DNA of 64,000 bases from Allopusillimonas soli (lineage in GTDB: Bacteria > Pseudomonadota > Gammaproteobacteria > Burkholderiales > Burkholderiaceae_B): positions 62,001-126,000 of the forward strand of contig NZ_SDQC01000005.1 in NCBI RefSeq assembly GCF_004153445.1. Direction: 5' to 3'. The position numbers were made by a program, and so were the translations under genes. Shown in pieces: positions 45,579 to 56,773 of this stretch (positions are counted from its first letter, which is position 1; each line of letters opens with the position of its first letter). Below the pieces are notes generated by a model, which was not told where the DNA came from, ran no database searches, and saw nothing but the letters and a program-made list of their open reading frames with translations.

Positions 45579-46154
45579 CTATCCTTCGTTCTTGTCCTTG
45601 TTTTTGTCGCCAGGCGTTACGCCGAACGGGAAGACGGAGAACATGTTTCGCGTCTGGTCCTGCATTTGATCCTGCATCTGTACGAACAGGTTCTTGCTTT
45701 GATCCACGTAGTTGCTCATCATGTTCTGCAGTATCGGCGCCTGCACGTTCATGAATTGCGCCCAGGCCTCTGGCCCGAACTGCTGCCCGTAGAGGCCCTT
45801 GGATTGTTCCGCCATGCGCTCCTGGATCTCGATGAAGGCAGCAACATTCTTCTCCAGAAACGAACCCATCACGCCCTGCATGGCGTGTCCGTAGAATCGG
45901 ATGATCTGCGACAAGGTGGTTGCCGAAAACATGGGCATGCCGCCGCTCTCCTCCTCGAGAATGATCTGGAGCAGGATGCTACGCGTGAGTTCCTGGCCTG
46001 TCTTGGCATCCACCACCTGGAACTGTTCTGCGTCCAACACCATCTGCTTGACATCGGCCAACGTGATGTAAGCGCTGTTGCGGGTGTCGTAAAGCCGTCT
46101 GTTGGGATATTTCTTGATCAGGCGTATTGCGCTTTGCGCGTCGGATTGGGTCAT
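45579..46154 (-). CDS. phaR: polyhydroxyalkanoate synthesis repressor
   Basis: The 191-residue protein carries the PhaR N-terminal DNA-binding domain (IKKYPNRRLYDTRNSAYITL) and a PHB_acc region in the middle, then a Gln/Met-rich helical tail that binds PHA granules. PhaR represses phasin and PHA genes until granules titrate it. It lies 78 bp after phaB, with a hairpin between them. Confidence 0.94.
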   Translation of the reverse strand: MTQSDAQSAIRLIKKYPNRRLYDTRNSAYITLADVKQMVLDAEQFQVVDAKTGQELTRSILLQIILEEESGGMPMFSATTLSQIIRFYGHAMQGVMGSFLEKNVAAFIEIQERMAEQSKGLYGQQFGPEAWAQFMNVQAPILQNMMSNYVDQSKNLFVQMQDQMQDQTRNMFSVFPFGVTPGDKNKDKNEG

Positions 46155-46204
46155 GACTCGAGCCGGTTAATGGGTGTCCATAGTAATAATTTTACAAACA
46201 GGGC

Positions 46205-46221
46205 GGGGCCATGAGAGCCCC
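46205..46221 (-). other. hairpin between phaB and phaR
   Basis: GGGGC and GCCCC form a 5-bp stem with a 7-nt loop (CATGAGA) just after the phaB stop codon. On the minus strand the T-rich stretch begins a few bases later. It may partly terminate phaCB transcripts or protect their 3' ends. Confidence 0.4.
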
Positions 46222-46232
46222 AAGCCCAGAGG

Positions 46233-46970
46233 TTACCCCATATGCAGCCCGCCGTTCAGAGAAAAGTCGGCGCCCGTCGCAAAACCCGATTCGTCCGAGG
46301 CCAGCCAGGCCACAATGGAGCCAATCTCCTCCGGCGTGCCAAGACGGCGCACCGGGATGGTGGCTACGATCTTCTCCAGGATATCCGGGCGCATGGCCCT
46401 GACCATGTCCGTACCGATGTAGCCAGGCGACACGGTATTGACGGTAACGCCCTTGCCCGCCACTTCCTGGGCGAGGGCCATGGTGAAGCCATGGATGCCG
46501 GCCTTGGCTGTTGAGTAGTTGGTCTGGCCGAACTGCCCCTTCTGTCCGTTCACCGAGCTGATGTTGATAATGCGGCCCCATTGGCGATCGACCATGTCCT
46601 CGATGACCTGCTTGGTCACATTGAACAGGCTGTTCAGATTGGTGTCGATGACCGCCCGCCAGTCTTCGTGGCTCATCTTTCGAAACAGCCCGTCGCGCGT
46701 TATGCCGGCATTATTGACCAGGACGTCCACCGGCCCGAGGTTCTCCCGGATCTGGTTGAATGCCTGCATCGTGGAATCCCAGTCCGAGACATTGCCGACA
46801 GAGGCATGAAAGGTGTAGCCCTGTGCCGCCTGGTCATCGAGCCACTGCTGAAAATTGCGGCTGGGGCCGCAGCCTGCCACCACCGTAAAGCCATCCTTCG
46901 CCAAGCGCTGGCAAATGGACGTGCCTATGCCTCCCATCCCCCCCGTCACATAAGCAAGTTTGCCACCCAT
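46233..46970 (-). CDS. phaB: acetoacetyl-CoA reductase
   Basis: A 245-residue short-chain dehydrogenase that reduces acetoacetyl-CoA to (R)-3-hydroxybutyryl-CoA with NADPH. Cofactor motif TGGMGGIGTSIC, the catalytic Ser (INISSVNGQKGQFG) and YxxxK (YSTAKAG) are present. GGAGAAGG precedes the ATG at 46970; an upstream in-frame start at 46991 is less likely. It follows phaC by 83 bp. phaA is absent from the cluster. Confidence 0.95.
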   Translation of the reverse strand: MGGKLAYVTGGMGGIGTSICQRLAKDGFTVVAGCGPSRNFQQWLDDQAAQGYTFHASVGNVSDWDSTMQAFNQIRENLGPVDVLVNNAGITRDGLFRKMSHEDWRAVIDTNLNSLFNVTKQVIEDMVDRQWGRIINISSVNGQKGQFGQTNYSTAKAGIHGFTMALAQEVAGKGVTVNTVSPGYIGTDMVRAMRPDILEKIVATIPVRRLGTPEEIGSIVAWLASDESGFATGADFSLNGGLHMG

Positions 46971-47008
46971 AGCCTTCTCCTTCTTCTTCATCAGTGTCTA
47001 CAATGTCC

Positions 47009-47025
47009 CGCCAGCTTAGCTGGCG
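47009..47025. other. perfect hairpin in the phaC-phaB intergenic region
   Basis: CGCCAGC and GCTGGCG form a 7-bp stem around a TTA loop between the phaC stop and the phaB ribosome binding site. With no T-run it is more likely an mRNA stability element, attenuator or protein-binding palindrome than a terminator. Confidence 0.5.
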
Positions 47026-47053
47026 AATGTTGAAACCAGATTTAAATTTACAG

Positions 47054-48691
47054 CTAGGTTGCGCGTGTCGCGGCATAGCGTCCAGGCGCGGGCTCGATGG
47101 CCTTGTAGCCTGCGCCGCCCGGCTTGCGCGAGGCACGCACCATGGCGCCCGAATGACCGGCCAGCCAGGCGCTCCAGTCCGGCCACCAGCTACCGGGCCG
47201 CTCCTGTGCACCCGCCATCCAGAGGTCCGGGTCGCCGGGCAGCCCGTCGTCACAGGCATCGTGCACCCAGTGGCTGCGCCTGCCTTTGTCGGGCGGATTG
47301 ATGACGCCCGCAATATGCCCCGAAGCCCCAAGCACGAACCGCGTTTCCCCGCGCAGCAACTGGCTGCTGGCATAGGCGGAGCGCCAAGGTACGATATGGT
47401 CGTCGCGCGAACCATACAGGTAAACGGGCATGCGCAAGCGGCCCAGATCCAGGGGATGGCCGTCAACCTTGATGCGACCCGGTATCTTGAGATTGTTCTC
47501 CAGGTAGGTATTGCGGAAATACCAGGCAAAGAACGGGCCGGGCAGATTGGTGCCGTCGGCATTCCAGTACAGAAGGTCGAACGCGGGTGGCGTGTTGCCC
47601 TTCAGATAGTTGCCGGCCACATAGTTCCAGACCAGTTCCGCCGGCCGCAGAAAGGAAAACGTGGTGCCAAGCTCGCGCGCGGACATGAGACCGCCGGCGC
47701 CAAGCTGCTGTTCCCGCGCCTGCGCATGCGCCTCGTCCACAAACACGCCGAGCACGCCGGTATCGCTGAAGTCGAGCAGCGTGGTGAGCAGCGTAAGTGC
47801 GCGCACGGGATCATCTCCGCGCGCCAGCGCCAGCGCCAGCGCCGACGCAAGCAGCGTCCCCCCGACGCAGAACCCGAGTGCATTGATCTGCGGTTGCCCC
47901 GACACCTCTCTCGCAACCCGCACCGCCTCGAGTACACCGTCACACAGATAGTCGCGCCATGTAGCGGCATCGATGCCGTCCCCATCCGACGGCAAGGGAT
48001 TGCGCCAGGAAATCAGCATGACGGAAAACCCCTGCTCAAGCGCGTGGCGCACGAAGGAGTTGGCAGGCTGCAGATCCAAAATATAGTACTTGTTGATGCA
48101 GGGAGGCACGATAAGCAGCGGCGTGCGGTACGTCCGGGCGTTGCGGGGCGTGTACTGTATAAGCTGTATTAACTCGTTCTGGAAGATGACGTGCCCTTCC
48201 GTCGTGGCCAGCGACACGCCAAGCTGAAAGCCCGATTCATCCGATTGCGTCAGGCGCCCCCGCTGCATGTCTTGCATGAGATTGCCGAGCCCGCGCAGCA
48301 AGGACTGACCGCCAGTCTCAAGCAGCGCCTGCTGCGCCTCGGGATTGGTGGCGATGAAATTACTCGGTGAACTGGCCTCCGCCCATTGCATCACGGCAAA
48401 ACGCAGCCGGTTGCGTGCCGCCTCCGGCAGTTGCGCCGCCTCGACCATATCGGAAAGCGCTTTCGAGGAAAGCGTCCACGCGTGAGCCATGAAGGCATGG
48501 CGAGGATCGCTGGCCCAGGCCGGATTACTAAACCGTCTATCGCGAGGTGGTTCCAAGCCGCCTTGCTGTGCCTGCGCACAGAGGGTGTGCCATCCCCGCG
48601 CAAACTCTGCCTGAATTTCCGCAAGCCTGTCCGGCGCGATGCCGACCGGCATAGGCCGTGTTGACGAATATGAAGCACTCAATTCAGACAC
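47054..48691 (-). CDS. phaC: class I polyhydroxyalkanoate synthase
   Basis: The 545-residue enzyme polymerises (R)-3-hydroxyacyl-CoA into PHA. It has the N-terminal PhaC_N domain and an alpha/beta hydrolase core with the lipase-like box GFCVGG (nucleophile Cys), the catalytic Asp in YGSRDDHIVPW and His in ASGHIAGVINPP. The length fits class I. pgeF ends 56 bp upstream on the same strand and phaB follows, so the order is rluD-pgeF-phaC-phaB-phaR. Confidence 0.95.
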   Translation of the reverse strand: MSELSASYSSTRPMPVGIAPDRLAEIQAEFARGWHTLCAQAQQGGLEPPRDRRFSNPAWASDPRHAFMAHAWTLSSKALSDMVEAAQLPEAARNRLRFAVMQWAEASSPSNFIATNPEAQQALLETGGQSLLRGLGNLMQDMQRGRLTQSDESGFQLGVSLATTEGHVIFQNELIQLIQYTPRNARTYRTPLLIVPPCINKYYILDLQPANSFVRHALEQGFSVMLISWRNPLPSDGDGIDAATWRDYLCDGVLEAVRVAREVSGQPQINALGFCVGGTLLASALALALARGDDPVRALTLLTTLLDFSDTGVLGVFVDEAHAQAREQQLGAGGLMSARELGTTFSFLRPAELVWNYVAGNYLKGNTPPAFDLLYWNADGTNLPGPFFAWYFRNTYLENNLKIPGRIKVDGHPLDLGRLRMPVYLYGSRDDHIVPWRSAYASSQLLRGETRFVLGASGHIAGVINPPDKGRRSHWVHDACDDGLPGDPDLWMAGAQERPGSWWPDWSAWLAGHSGAMVRASRKPGGAGYKAIEPAPGRYAATRAT

Positions 48692-48747
48692 CTTGGTAAT
48701 GCAACGCTCTGTGGGTCAATGGTGTCCGTCGCGCAGGAGGCTGTCAA

Positions 48748-49587
48748 TCAGGGTAAGTCGCTAGCACCCGTCAGCCAGGCCAGCGTTGCCATGCGTCCGG
48801 TCACGTGCTCGCGCCGATACGAATAATACAATCTGTCCCGCCTGTACGTGCATTCACCGCTGAGTTCGATGTCACTCACGCCGGCGCGCTGCAGCCTGTA
48901 TCGCGCCAGGCCTGCCAGATCCGCCAGCCATTTGCCACCGGCAGGCCGTGCCGCGAAGAATGTGCGGGCGCCAGAATCCTTGCAAGTGAAAGCATCGAGT
49001 ACATCGCCACCCACCTCGAAATGCACCTGGCCGATGCCAGGCCCTATCCAGGCGCGCCACGAAGCCGCTTGTGGCGCACGTTTGCGCAGGCATCCCAGGG
49101 TATTCTCCAGCACGCCTGCCGCCAGACCCTTCCAGCCCGCATGCGCAACGCCAAGCGCCCTGCCATCGCTGCTTGCTATGACGATGGGCAAGCAATCGGC
49201 GGTCAAAATTGCCAGCACCTGCCCGGGACGTTCCGTGATCGACGCATCGGCGGGCGGGGCAGCCTCCCCTTCCGGCCCGCCGCGGGCGGCGCCATCCGCG
49301 CCGGTCGGGCATACGGCATAGCAGCCCAGATCAGCATCCCAGACGGCTGCGCCGTGCACTTGACGCAGCCAGCACGGCTCGCCCGGCAGGCCGGCACGCA
49401 GCACCTGACGATTGGCTGCCACGTCCGTGGGGTCGTCGCCTGCATGCTCGCCGAGATTGAACGACGTCCAAACCCCGCGACTGCCGCCTCCGGCGCGCGT
49501 CGTGCAAAAATAATTCACGCCCGGCCATGCCTGGCCTGAAATGGTTGCCGGTGCGTCCGTATCGTCATGCCGCGTCAAGTTTGCCAT
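48748..49587 (-). CDS. pgeF: peptidoglycan editing factor PgeF (YfiH, multicopper oxidase-like)
   Basis: A 279-residue protein of the laccase-domain family. Conserved metal-site residues are seen in RQVHGAAVWD, LTADCLPIVI and GVAHAGWKGLAAGVLE. PgeF removes L-Ser-containing mistakes from peptidoglycan precursors; other members act on purine nucleosides. The start at 49587 gives MANLTRHDD; the frame is open further upstream inside rluD. It overlaps the rluD end by 13 bp, the common rluD-pgeF pairing. Confidence 0.9.
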   Translation of the reverse strand: MANLTRHDDTDAPATISGQAWPGVNYFCTTRAGGGSRGVWTSFNLGEHAGDDPTDVAANRQVLRAGLPGEPCWLRQVHGAAVWDADLGCYAVCPTGADGAARGGPEGEAAPPADASITERPGQVLAILTADCLPIVIASSDGRALGVAHAGWKGLAAGVLENTLGCLRKRAPQAASWRAWIGPGIGQVHFEVGGDVLDAFTCKDSGARTFFAARPAGGKWLADLAGLARYRLQRAGVSDIELSGECTYRRDRLYYSYRREHVTGRMATLAWLTGASDLP

Positions 49588-50570
49588 GCAATAGTGTCCA
49601 GTACATGCTGAAGATCGGCTGCCAACTCGGACTCGAAAGCCAACCGCTCGCCAGTGGAAAAATCGTCGAAACGCAAGGCGCGCGCATGAAGTAGATGGCG
49701 GGCCACGCCCTCGGCCATGCGCCCTCCGTATAGCGTGTCGCCCAGCAGGGGATGGCCTATGCTGGCCATATGCACGCGAATTTGATGCGTGCGCCCTGTC
49801 TCGAGCGCACACACGACTTCAGTGACGGGCCAGCGCGGCCCGGCCTGTCCGCCATCGCATGCCCCATTCTGCTGCAAGTGGCCCGACCTGAGCGGTGTGT
49901 AGTGCGTTACGGCCGGCTTGGGTGCAATAGGGCGTTCCGCCGACATACGCACCGGGACACGCGGATCTCGGCCTATCTGCGCGCGTACGGTGGAGGCTTG
50001 CCGCAGCTGGCCATGCACCAGCGCAATATACTCCCGGCTGACACTGCGCGCCTGCAGCTGACGCACCAGATGGGTTTGCGCCCGTTCATGGCGTGCGACG
50101 ACCAGCAGGCCCGAGGTGTCCTTGTCCAGGCGATGCACTATGCCCGCCCGCGGCACCGAGACCAACTCCGGATAGCGGAACAGCAGGCCGTTGAGCAGGG
50201 TACCGCTCCAGTTGCCCGCTCCCGGATGCGTGACCAGGCCTGCTGGCTTGTCAACCACGATCCAGTCGGGGCTTTCGGCGATGACGCCGAAAGCCACATC
50301 CTGAGCCGTGAAGGCGAGGGATTCGGGCGACGCCTGGATCCAGACGGTAAGCTCGTCGCCCGGGTAGACGGCTTGCTTGCGCTTGCCCGTCTGCCCGTTG
50401 ACCAGCACCTTGCCGTGCTCGATCCACCCCTGCAGGCGGCTGCGGGAATGTTCGGGCAGCAGCCGCGCCAGCGCCTTGTCCAGGCGCTCGGCGGGCGCGT
50501 CCGGCGCAAGCCGGAACATAATGGGCTGGGACGCCGGGGAACGTTGGTGGGCGTTTTCCGTCTCAGGCAT
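49575..50570 (-). CDS. rluD: 23S rRNA pseudouridine 1911/1915/1917 synthase
   Basis: The 331-residue protein has an S4 domain (ERLDKALARLLPEHSRSRLQ) and the RluA-type catalytic domain with active Asp in GIVHRLDKDTSGLLVVA. It modifies helix 69 of 23S rRNA. It diverges from bamD with only 27 bp between the longest possible coding regions, a conserved arrangement, and overlaps pgeF at its 3' end. Confidence 0.94.
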   Translation of the reverse strand: MPETENAHQRSPASQPIMFRLAPDAPAERLDKALARLLPEHSRSRLQGWIEHGKVLVNGQTGKRKQAVYPGDELTVWIQASPESLAFTAQDVAFGVIAESPDWIVVDKPAGLVTHPGAGNWSGTLLNGLLFRYPELVSVPRAGIVHRLDKDTSGLLVVARHERAQTHLVRQLQARSVSREYIALVHGQLRQASTVRAQIGRDPRVPVRMSAERPIAPKPAVTHYTPLRSGHLQQNGACDGGQAGPRWPVTEVVCALETGRTHQIRVHMASIGHPLLGDTLYGGRMAEGVARHLLHARALRFDDFSTGERLAFESELAADLQHVLDTIAWQT

Positions 50571-50582
50571 AATGAGTAACCG

Positions 50583-50588
50583 TATAAT
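50583..50588 (+). promoter_or_regulatory. -10 element upstream of bamD
   Basis: A perfect TATAAT lies between rluD and bamD, without a clear -35. Transcription would begin near 50595, so the leader is very short whichever bamD start is used. Confidence 0.4.
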
Positions 50589-50621
50589 CAGCGTGCAATG
50601 CTAACACCAAGGATGCTTTCT

Positions 50622-51467
50622 GTGACCCGAACCGATTCCTATTCGCTGCGCCACCCTGGCCATGCACGCCTGTGGCTGGCCATGCTGGGGCTGATTGCCA
50701 TCATGCTGCTTTCCGCCTGCGGAACGACCAAGCCTGAACGCGACGAAACGGCGGGCTGGACGGCCGAGCAGTTGTACAAGGACGCCCGCAATGAGATGTC
50801 TGCCGGCAACTGGGAAAAAGCGCGTACGCGACTGGAAACAATCGAGGCGCGCTACCCGTTCGGCCCTTATGCGCAGCAGGCGCTCATCGACCAGGCCTAT
50901 GTCAACTGGAAGGATGAAGAGCCGGAACAGGCACTGGCCGCCATCGATCGCTTTCAGCGCCAGTATCCCAACCACCCCGGCTCCGACTACATGCTCTATC
51001 TGAAAGGGCTTGTTACCTTTACGCCACCCAGCGCTGCATTCTCGAAGATCACGCGCCAGGACCCCAGCGAGCGCGACCCCAAGGGACTGCGCGAGTCCTA
51101 CGAGGCCTTCAACGAGCTCATCAAGCAGTATCCAGACAGCCGCTACGCAACAGACGCCCGCCTGCGCCTCACCTGGCTCGTGGACACCATTGCCAAGAAC
51201 GAGGTGCATGTTGCGCAGTACTATTACGAGCGCGGCGCGTATGTGGCGGCTGTCAATCGCGCCAAGACCGTGATCTCCGACTTCCAGGGCGTTCCCGTCG
51301 CTGAAAAGGCGCTGTACATCATGATGCTGTCCTACGATAAGCTGAATCTGCCCAAGCTGCGCGACGATGCCAAACGCGTGTTGGACACCAACTATCCCGA
51401 CAGCAAATACTACAAGCAAGGGTTGGACGAAGAAGGAAGCGCCTGGAATCCGATCAACTGGTTCTAG
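50622..51467 (+). CDS. bamD: outer membrane assembly lipoprotein BamD
   Basis: The protein of about 281 residues has a lipoprotein signal ending LLSAC and five TPR-like repeats (e.g. WEKARTRLETIEARYPFGPY, ALAAIDRFQRQYPNHPGS). BamD is an essential part of the BAM complex inserting beta-barrel proteins. The GTG at 50622 has AAGGA eight bases upstream; in-frame ATG codons at 50598 and 50613 are alternatives, but 50598 is almost at the predicted transcription start and 50613 is directly against the ribosome binding site. Confidence 0.93.
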   Translation: MTRTDSYSLRHPGHARLWLAMLGLIAIMLLSACGTTKPERDETAGWTAEQLYKDARNEMSAGNWEKARTRLETIEARYPFGPYAQQALIDQAYVNWKDEEPEQALAAIDRFQRQYPNHPGSDYMLYLKGLVTFTPPSAAFSKITRQDPSERDPKGLRESYEAFNELIKQYPDSRYATDARLRLTWLVDTIAKNEVHVAQYYYERGAYVAAVNRAKTVISDFQGVPVAEKALYIMMLSYDKLNLPKLRDDAKRVLDTNYPDSKYYKQGLDEEGSAWNPINWF

Positions 51468-51502
51468 CCCTGCCCGGCGCGTTGGCCAAGCGCGCTGCCC
51501 GC

Positions 51503-53641
51503 TCAGGGCGGCAGCGTTTCCGCCGCAACTGCGTGACTGCCGGCCTGCTTCTCCCGCAGGAATGCCAGCGCCTGCCCTGCTTCCCGTGTGCGGGAAAAAG
51601 GCGGCAAGCCCCGCCACAACAGGCGTCCGTAGGGCTTATCAACCAGGCGTGTATCACCGACTAGCAGCACGCCCCAATCAGCCTCGGAGCGTATCAGCCT
51701 GCCTGCGCCTTGCTTGAGTGCAATGGCCGCCTCGGGCAATTGATACTCCATGAATGGGTTGCCGCCCTGGGCACGGCATTGGTTCAGGCGCGCCGCGAGC
51801 ACGGGGTCGTCAGGCGGTGCGAAGGGCAGCTTGTCGATTGCAACCAGCGTAAGCGCATCGCCCGGCACATCGATGCCCTCCCAGAAACTCGCGCTGCCTA
51901 CCAGCACTGCATTGCCCGCCTGGCGAAAACGCTCCAGCAGGGCTCTGCGTGCGATGTCGCCCTGTTTCAGCAGCAAGCGATCCATGCCCACGTCCTCGAA
52001 GCACGCTTCAAGCAAGGAGGCAATATGGTCTACTGCCCGCAGGGTCGTGCATAACACCAGCACGCCGCCTTGCGCCGCGGTAACCAGCGGCATCAGCGTC
52101 TCGACAAAACGCTGATTGAAGCGCTGATCGCCAGGCAGCGGCAGATTGCGCGGCACGTAGAGAACGCCCTGCGACCCGTAATCGAATGGTGAATCCCAGT
52201 GCATGGCCGCGGCCTCTGCCAGACCCAGCTGGCGGGTGAAATGGCCAAAATCGCCATTTACCGACAGTGTGGCGGAGGTAAGCACCCACGCCTGCCCGGG
52301 GCGCCGGTAACGCGAGAATATCTGCGCCACCGACAACGGCGCGCTGTGCAGGCGCAGATGGCTGGGCCCGAGCTCGGCCCAGCGGACCGACGGTACGCCG
52401 CGCAGGCCTGACACAGCGGGCGCCTGCAGGTCCGGCGAAACCGCTGGCGCATTGAGCTCGAAGCTGCCCGCAACGGAGGGCAGCGGCGCGAGTGGATCAT
52501 CGTCCCGCGTTAGGCCAGGCAGCGGCCGCGCCAAGGCATTGTTTCCAAGACGATCAGGCTGGCTCCACAGAAAAAGCCGGGCGCGTAAATCCAGGCATGA
52601 CTTCAGGGCGGCGGCCAGATCGGGATGTTTGTCCCGCACCACGCCCAATAGTTGAGCGCTGCGATCGAGTGTCGCCAACAGCTGCGCCAGGCCCTCGTCG
52701 AAGGCCTGGGCCTCAGGCATGGCCTCGAACGTGGCCTTGCGCCCGGGCAGCTTGTCTATGGGCGCGGCAGCCAGCCTGAGATTGCGGGCGGCCTGTTCGA
52801 TTTCCTTGCCCACGAGGCTCCAGTTGGTTGCTTCGCGTGCATGGGCAAGCCCGGCCGCCTCGGTGCCGCGGGCGAGATCGAGCAGTTGGTGCGTCGAAAC
52901 GCTGGTCCCGAGGAACCGCGTGGCGATGTCGGGCAACTGATGCGCTTCGTCGAACACCACAAGATCGACATCGGGCAGCAAATCGGTGATGCCTTCCTCG
53001 CGCAGCACGATGTCCGCCATGAACAGCGCGTGATTGACGACCACGAGATCTGCATCCTGGGCCTGGCGACGCGCCTTGAGAACGAAGCAGTCCTTGACGT
53101 GAGGACACTCCTGCCCGAGGCAGTTTTCACGCGTGGAGGTCACGCGGTTCCAGATATCGGCGTCTTCGGGCACTTCGGCCAGATCGCCGCGATCGCCAGT
53201 GGCGGTACGGCCTGCGAAAACCTGGATGCTGCGCAACTGGCCGATTTCAGCACGGGACTTGAGCGCGCGGTCGTCGCCCGCCAGCCGGCCCAGATGATAA
53301 TGGCACACGTAATTGCCTCGCCCCTTGAGCAGGGCGACGGAAACCGGCAGGGCCAGGGCCTCGCGCAGCCGGGGCACATCGCGGCGAAATAACTGGTCCT
53401 GCAGCGTGCGGGTGCCCGTGGAGACCAGCACCTTGCCGCCGCTGAGAAAGGCCGGCACAAGGTAAGCCCACGTCTTGCCCGTACCCGTTCCGGCCTCGGC
53501 AATGAGCGTGGAGCGCTCCTGGAGCGTTGACTCGATGGCCTGAGCGAGCTCGAGCTGGGCCTGGCGGGGACGATAACCCGGCAGAGCCTGGGCAAGCGGC
53601 CCATCGGCGGCAAACAAGTCGGACAATTCCTGGAAAAGCAT
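51503..53641 (-). CDS. ATP-dependent DNA helicase, DinG/YoaA (XPD-like) family
   Basis: A superfamily 2 helicase of 712 residues with motif I AEAGTGTGKTWAYL, DEAH box VVFDEAHQLPD, and the C-terminal motif VI GAGRLIRSEADWG. Four cysteines (NYVCHYH, NCLGQECPHVKDC) between motifs I and II suggest an XPD-type 4Fe-4S cluster. Such helicases resolve R-loops or blocked forks. The start MLFQELSDLFA at 53641 fits the family; the frame continues to 53719. It converges with bamD and diverges from tex. Confidence 0.9.
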   Translation of the reverse strand: MLFQELSDLFAADGPLAQALPGYRPRQAQLELAQAIESTLQERSTLIAEAGTGTGKTWAYLVPAFLSGGKVLVSTGTRTLQDQLFRRDVPRLREALALPVSVALLKGRGNYVCHYHLGRLAGDDRALKSRAEIGQLRSIQVFAGRTATGDRGDLAEVPEDADIWNRVTSTRENCLGQECPHVKDCFVLKARRQAQDADLVVVNHALFMADIVLREEGITDLLPDVDLVVFDEAHQLPDIATRFLGTSVSTHQLLDLARGTEAAGLAHAREATNWSLVGKEIEQAARNLRLAAAPIDKLPGRKATFEAMPEAQAFDEGLAQLLATLDRSAQLLGVVRDKHPDLAAALKSCLDLRARLFLWSQPDRLGNNALARPLPGLTRDDDPLAPLPSVAGSFELNAPAVSPDLQAPAVSGLRGVPSVRWAELGPSHLRLHSAPLSVAQIFSRYRRPGQAWVLTSATLSVNGDFGHFTRQLGLAEAAAMHWDSPFDYGSQGVLYVPRNLPLPGDQRFNQRFVETLMPLVTAAQGGVLVLCTTLRAVDHIASLLEACFEDVGMDRLLLKQGDIARRALLERFRQAGNAVLVGSASFWEGIDVPGDALTLVAIDKLPFAPPDDPVLAARLNQCRAQGGNPFMEYQLPEAAIALKQGAGRLIRSEADWGVLLVGDTRLVDKPYGRLLWRGLPPFSRTREAGQALAFLREKQAGSHAVAAETLPP

Positions 53642-53795
53642 CGAAAGGTAAATAAGAGGAAACGCGGTCGAGGCGCGTACGCCAAAAACGGTAAAGTATG
53701 GCCTGGAGGCGCAAGCCATGATGATAACCCTGTATTTATTCCCAGGCTTGCCGTTGTGGCAGAATGCGCCGCGTACCCCTCATTTTTTTTGACCA

Positions 53796-56165
<2,370 letters not shown>

Positions 56166-56167
56166 CC

Positions 56168-56698
56168 ATGAACACGCCTGACCTGCCCCACGCGCCCGTG
56201 CACGAGCTGCTGGCCTCTCTGGTGGGCATGCTTTCCTGCGGCGATCTGGACACACACGAAATCGGCCGGATCGCCGCCCTGTGCCAACACGCCAGGGACG
56301 ACGCCGAGGCCGTCTTGCATCGCGAATACGGCCCCGAGGCCGCACGCCTGGCTGGCCAGCCCTCGCCCGCCATAACGGCTTTCATTATTTTTGTGGAGCT
56401 CGAAGATTATTTCGCCGTCGCCGATACGGTGGACGAGCTCTATGAGCAGATCGTGGCTGCTTTCGAGCGGCCCTTGCTGCCGCCCTATCCGTACGATGAC
56501 AACGACTTCCAGACGGTCGACGATTTCTATCAATGGACCGAAGCCCAACTGCGGATGCATCATCCCCGCTACCGCCTTCTTGCTTTCGGCCAAAGCTACA
56601 CGCACGATTTTCAGGTCATACTCGTGCTGCGCGAGCAGGTTGACGATATCCTGGCCCTGTGCGGTCAACTGGGGCTTTACGCGGAGTTATGCGCCTGA
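56168..56698 (+). CDS. conserved-looking protein of unknown function
   Basis: I do not recognise this 176-residue acidic protein. It has no signal peptide or membrane helix; most of it looks helical, with an aromatic, acidic middle (LPPYPYDDNDFQTVDDFYQW). The start lies 2 bp after the tex stop, so it is very probably cotranslated with tex. It ends facing trpS. Codon use looks like that of its neighbours and the opposite frames are weaker, which supports a real gene. Confidence 0.7.
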   Translation: MNTPDLPHAPVHELLASLVGMLSCGDLDTHEIGRIAALCQHARDDAEAVLHREYGPEAARLAGQPSPAITAFIIFVELEDYFAVADTVDELYEQIVAAFERPLLPPYPYDDNDFQTVDDFYQWTEAQLRMHHPRYRLLAFGQSYTHDFQVILVLREQVDDILALCGQLGLYAELCA

Positions 56699-56773
56699 AC
56701 TCGCAGCCCTGCGGCCACGCGTTTGCGCCGCGGGCGCTTCATCGCGCCCGCGAGCGATGCAAAAGCGAGTGGA

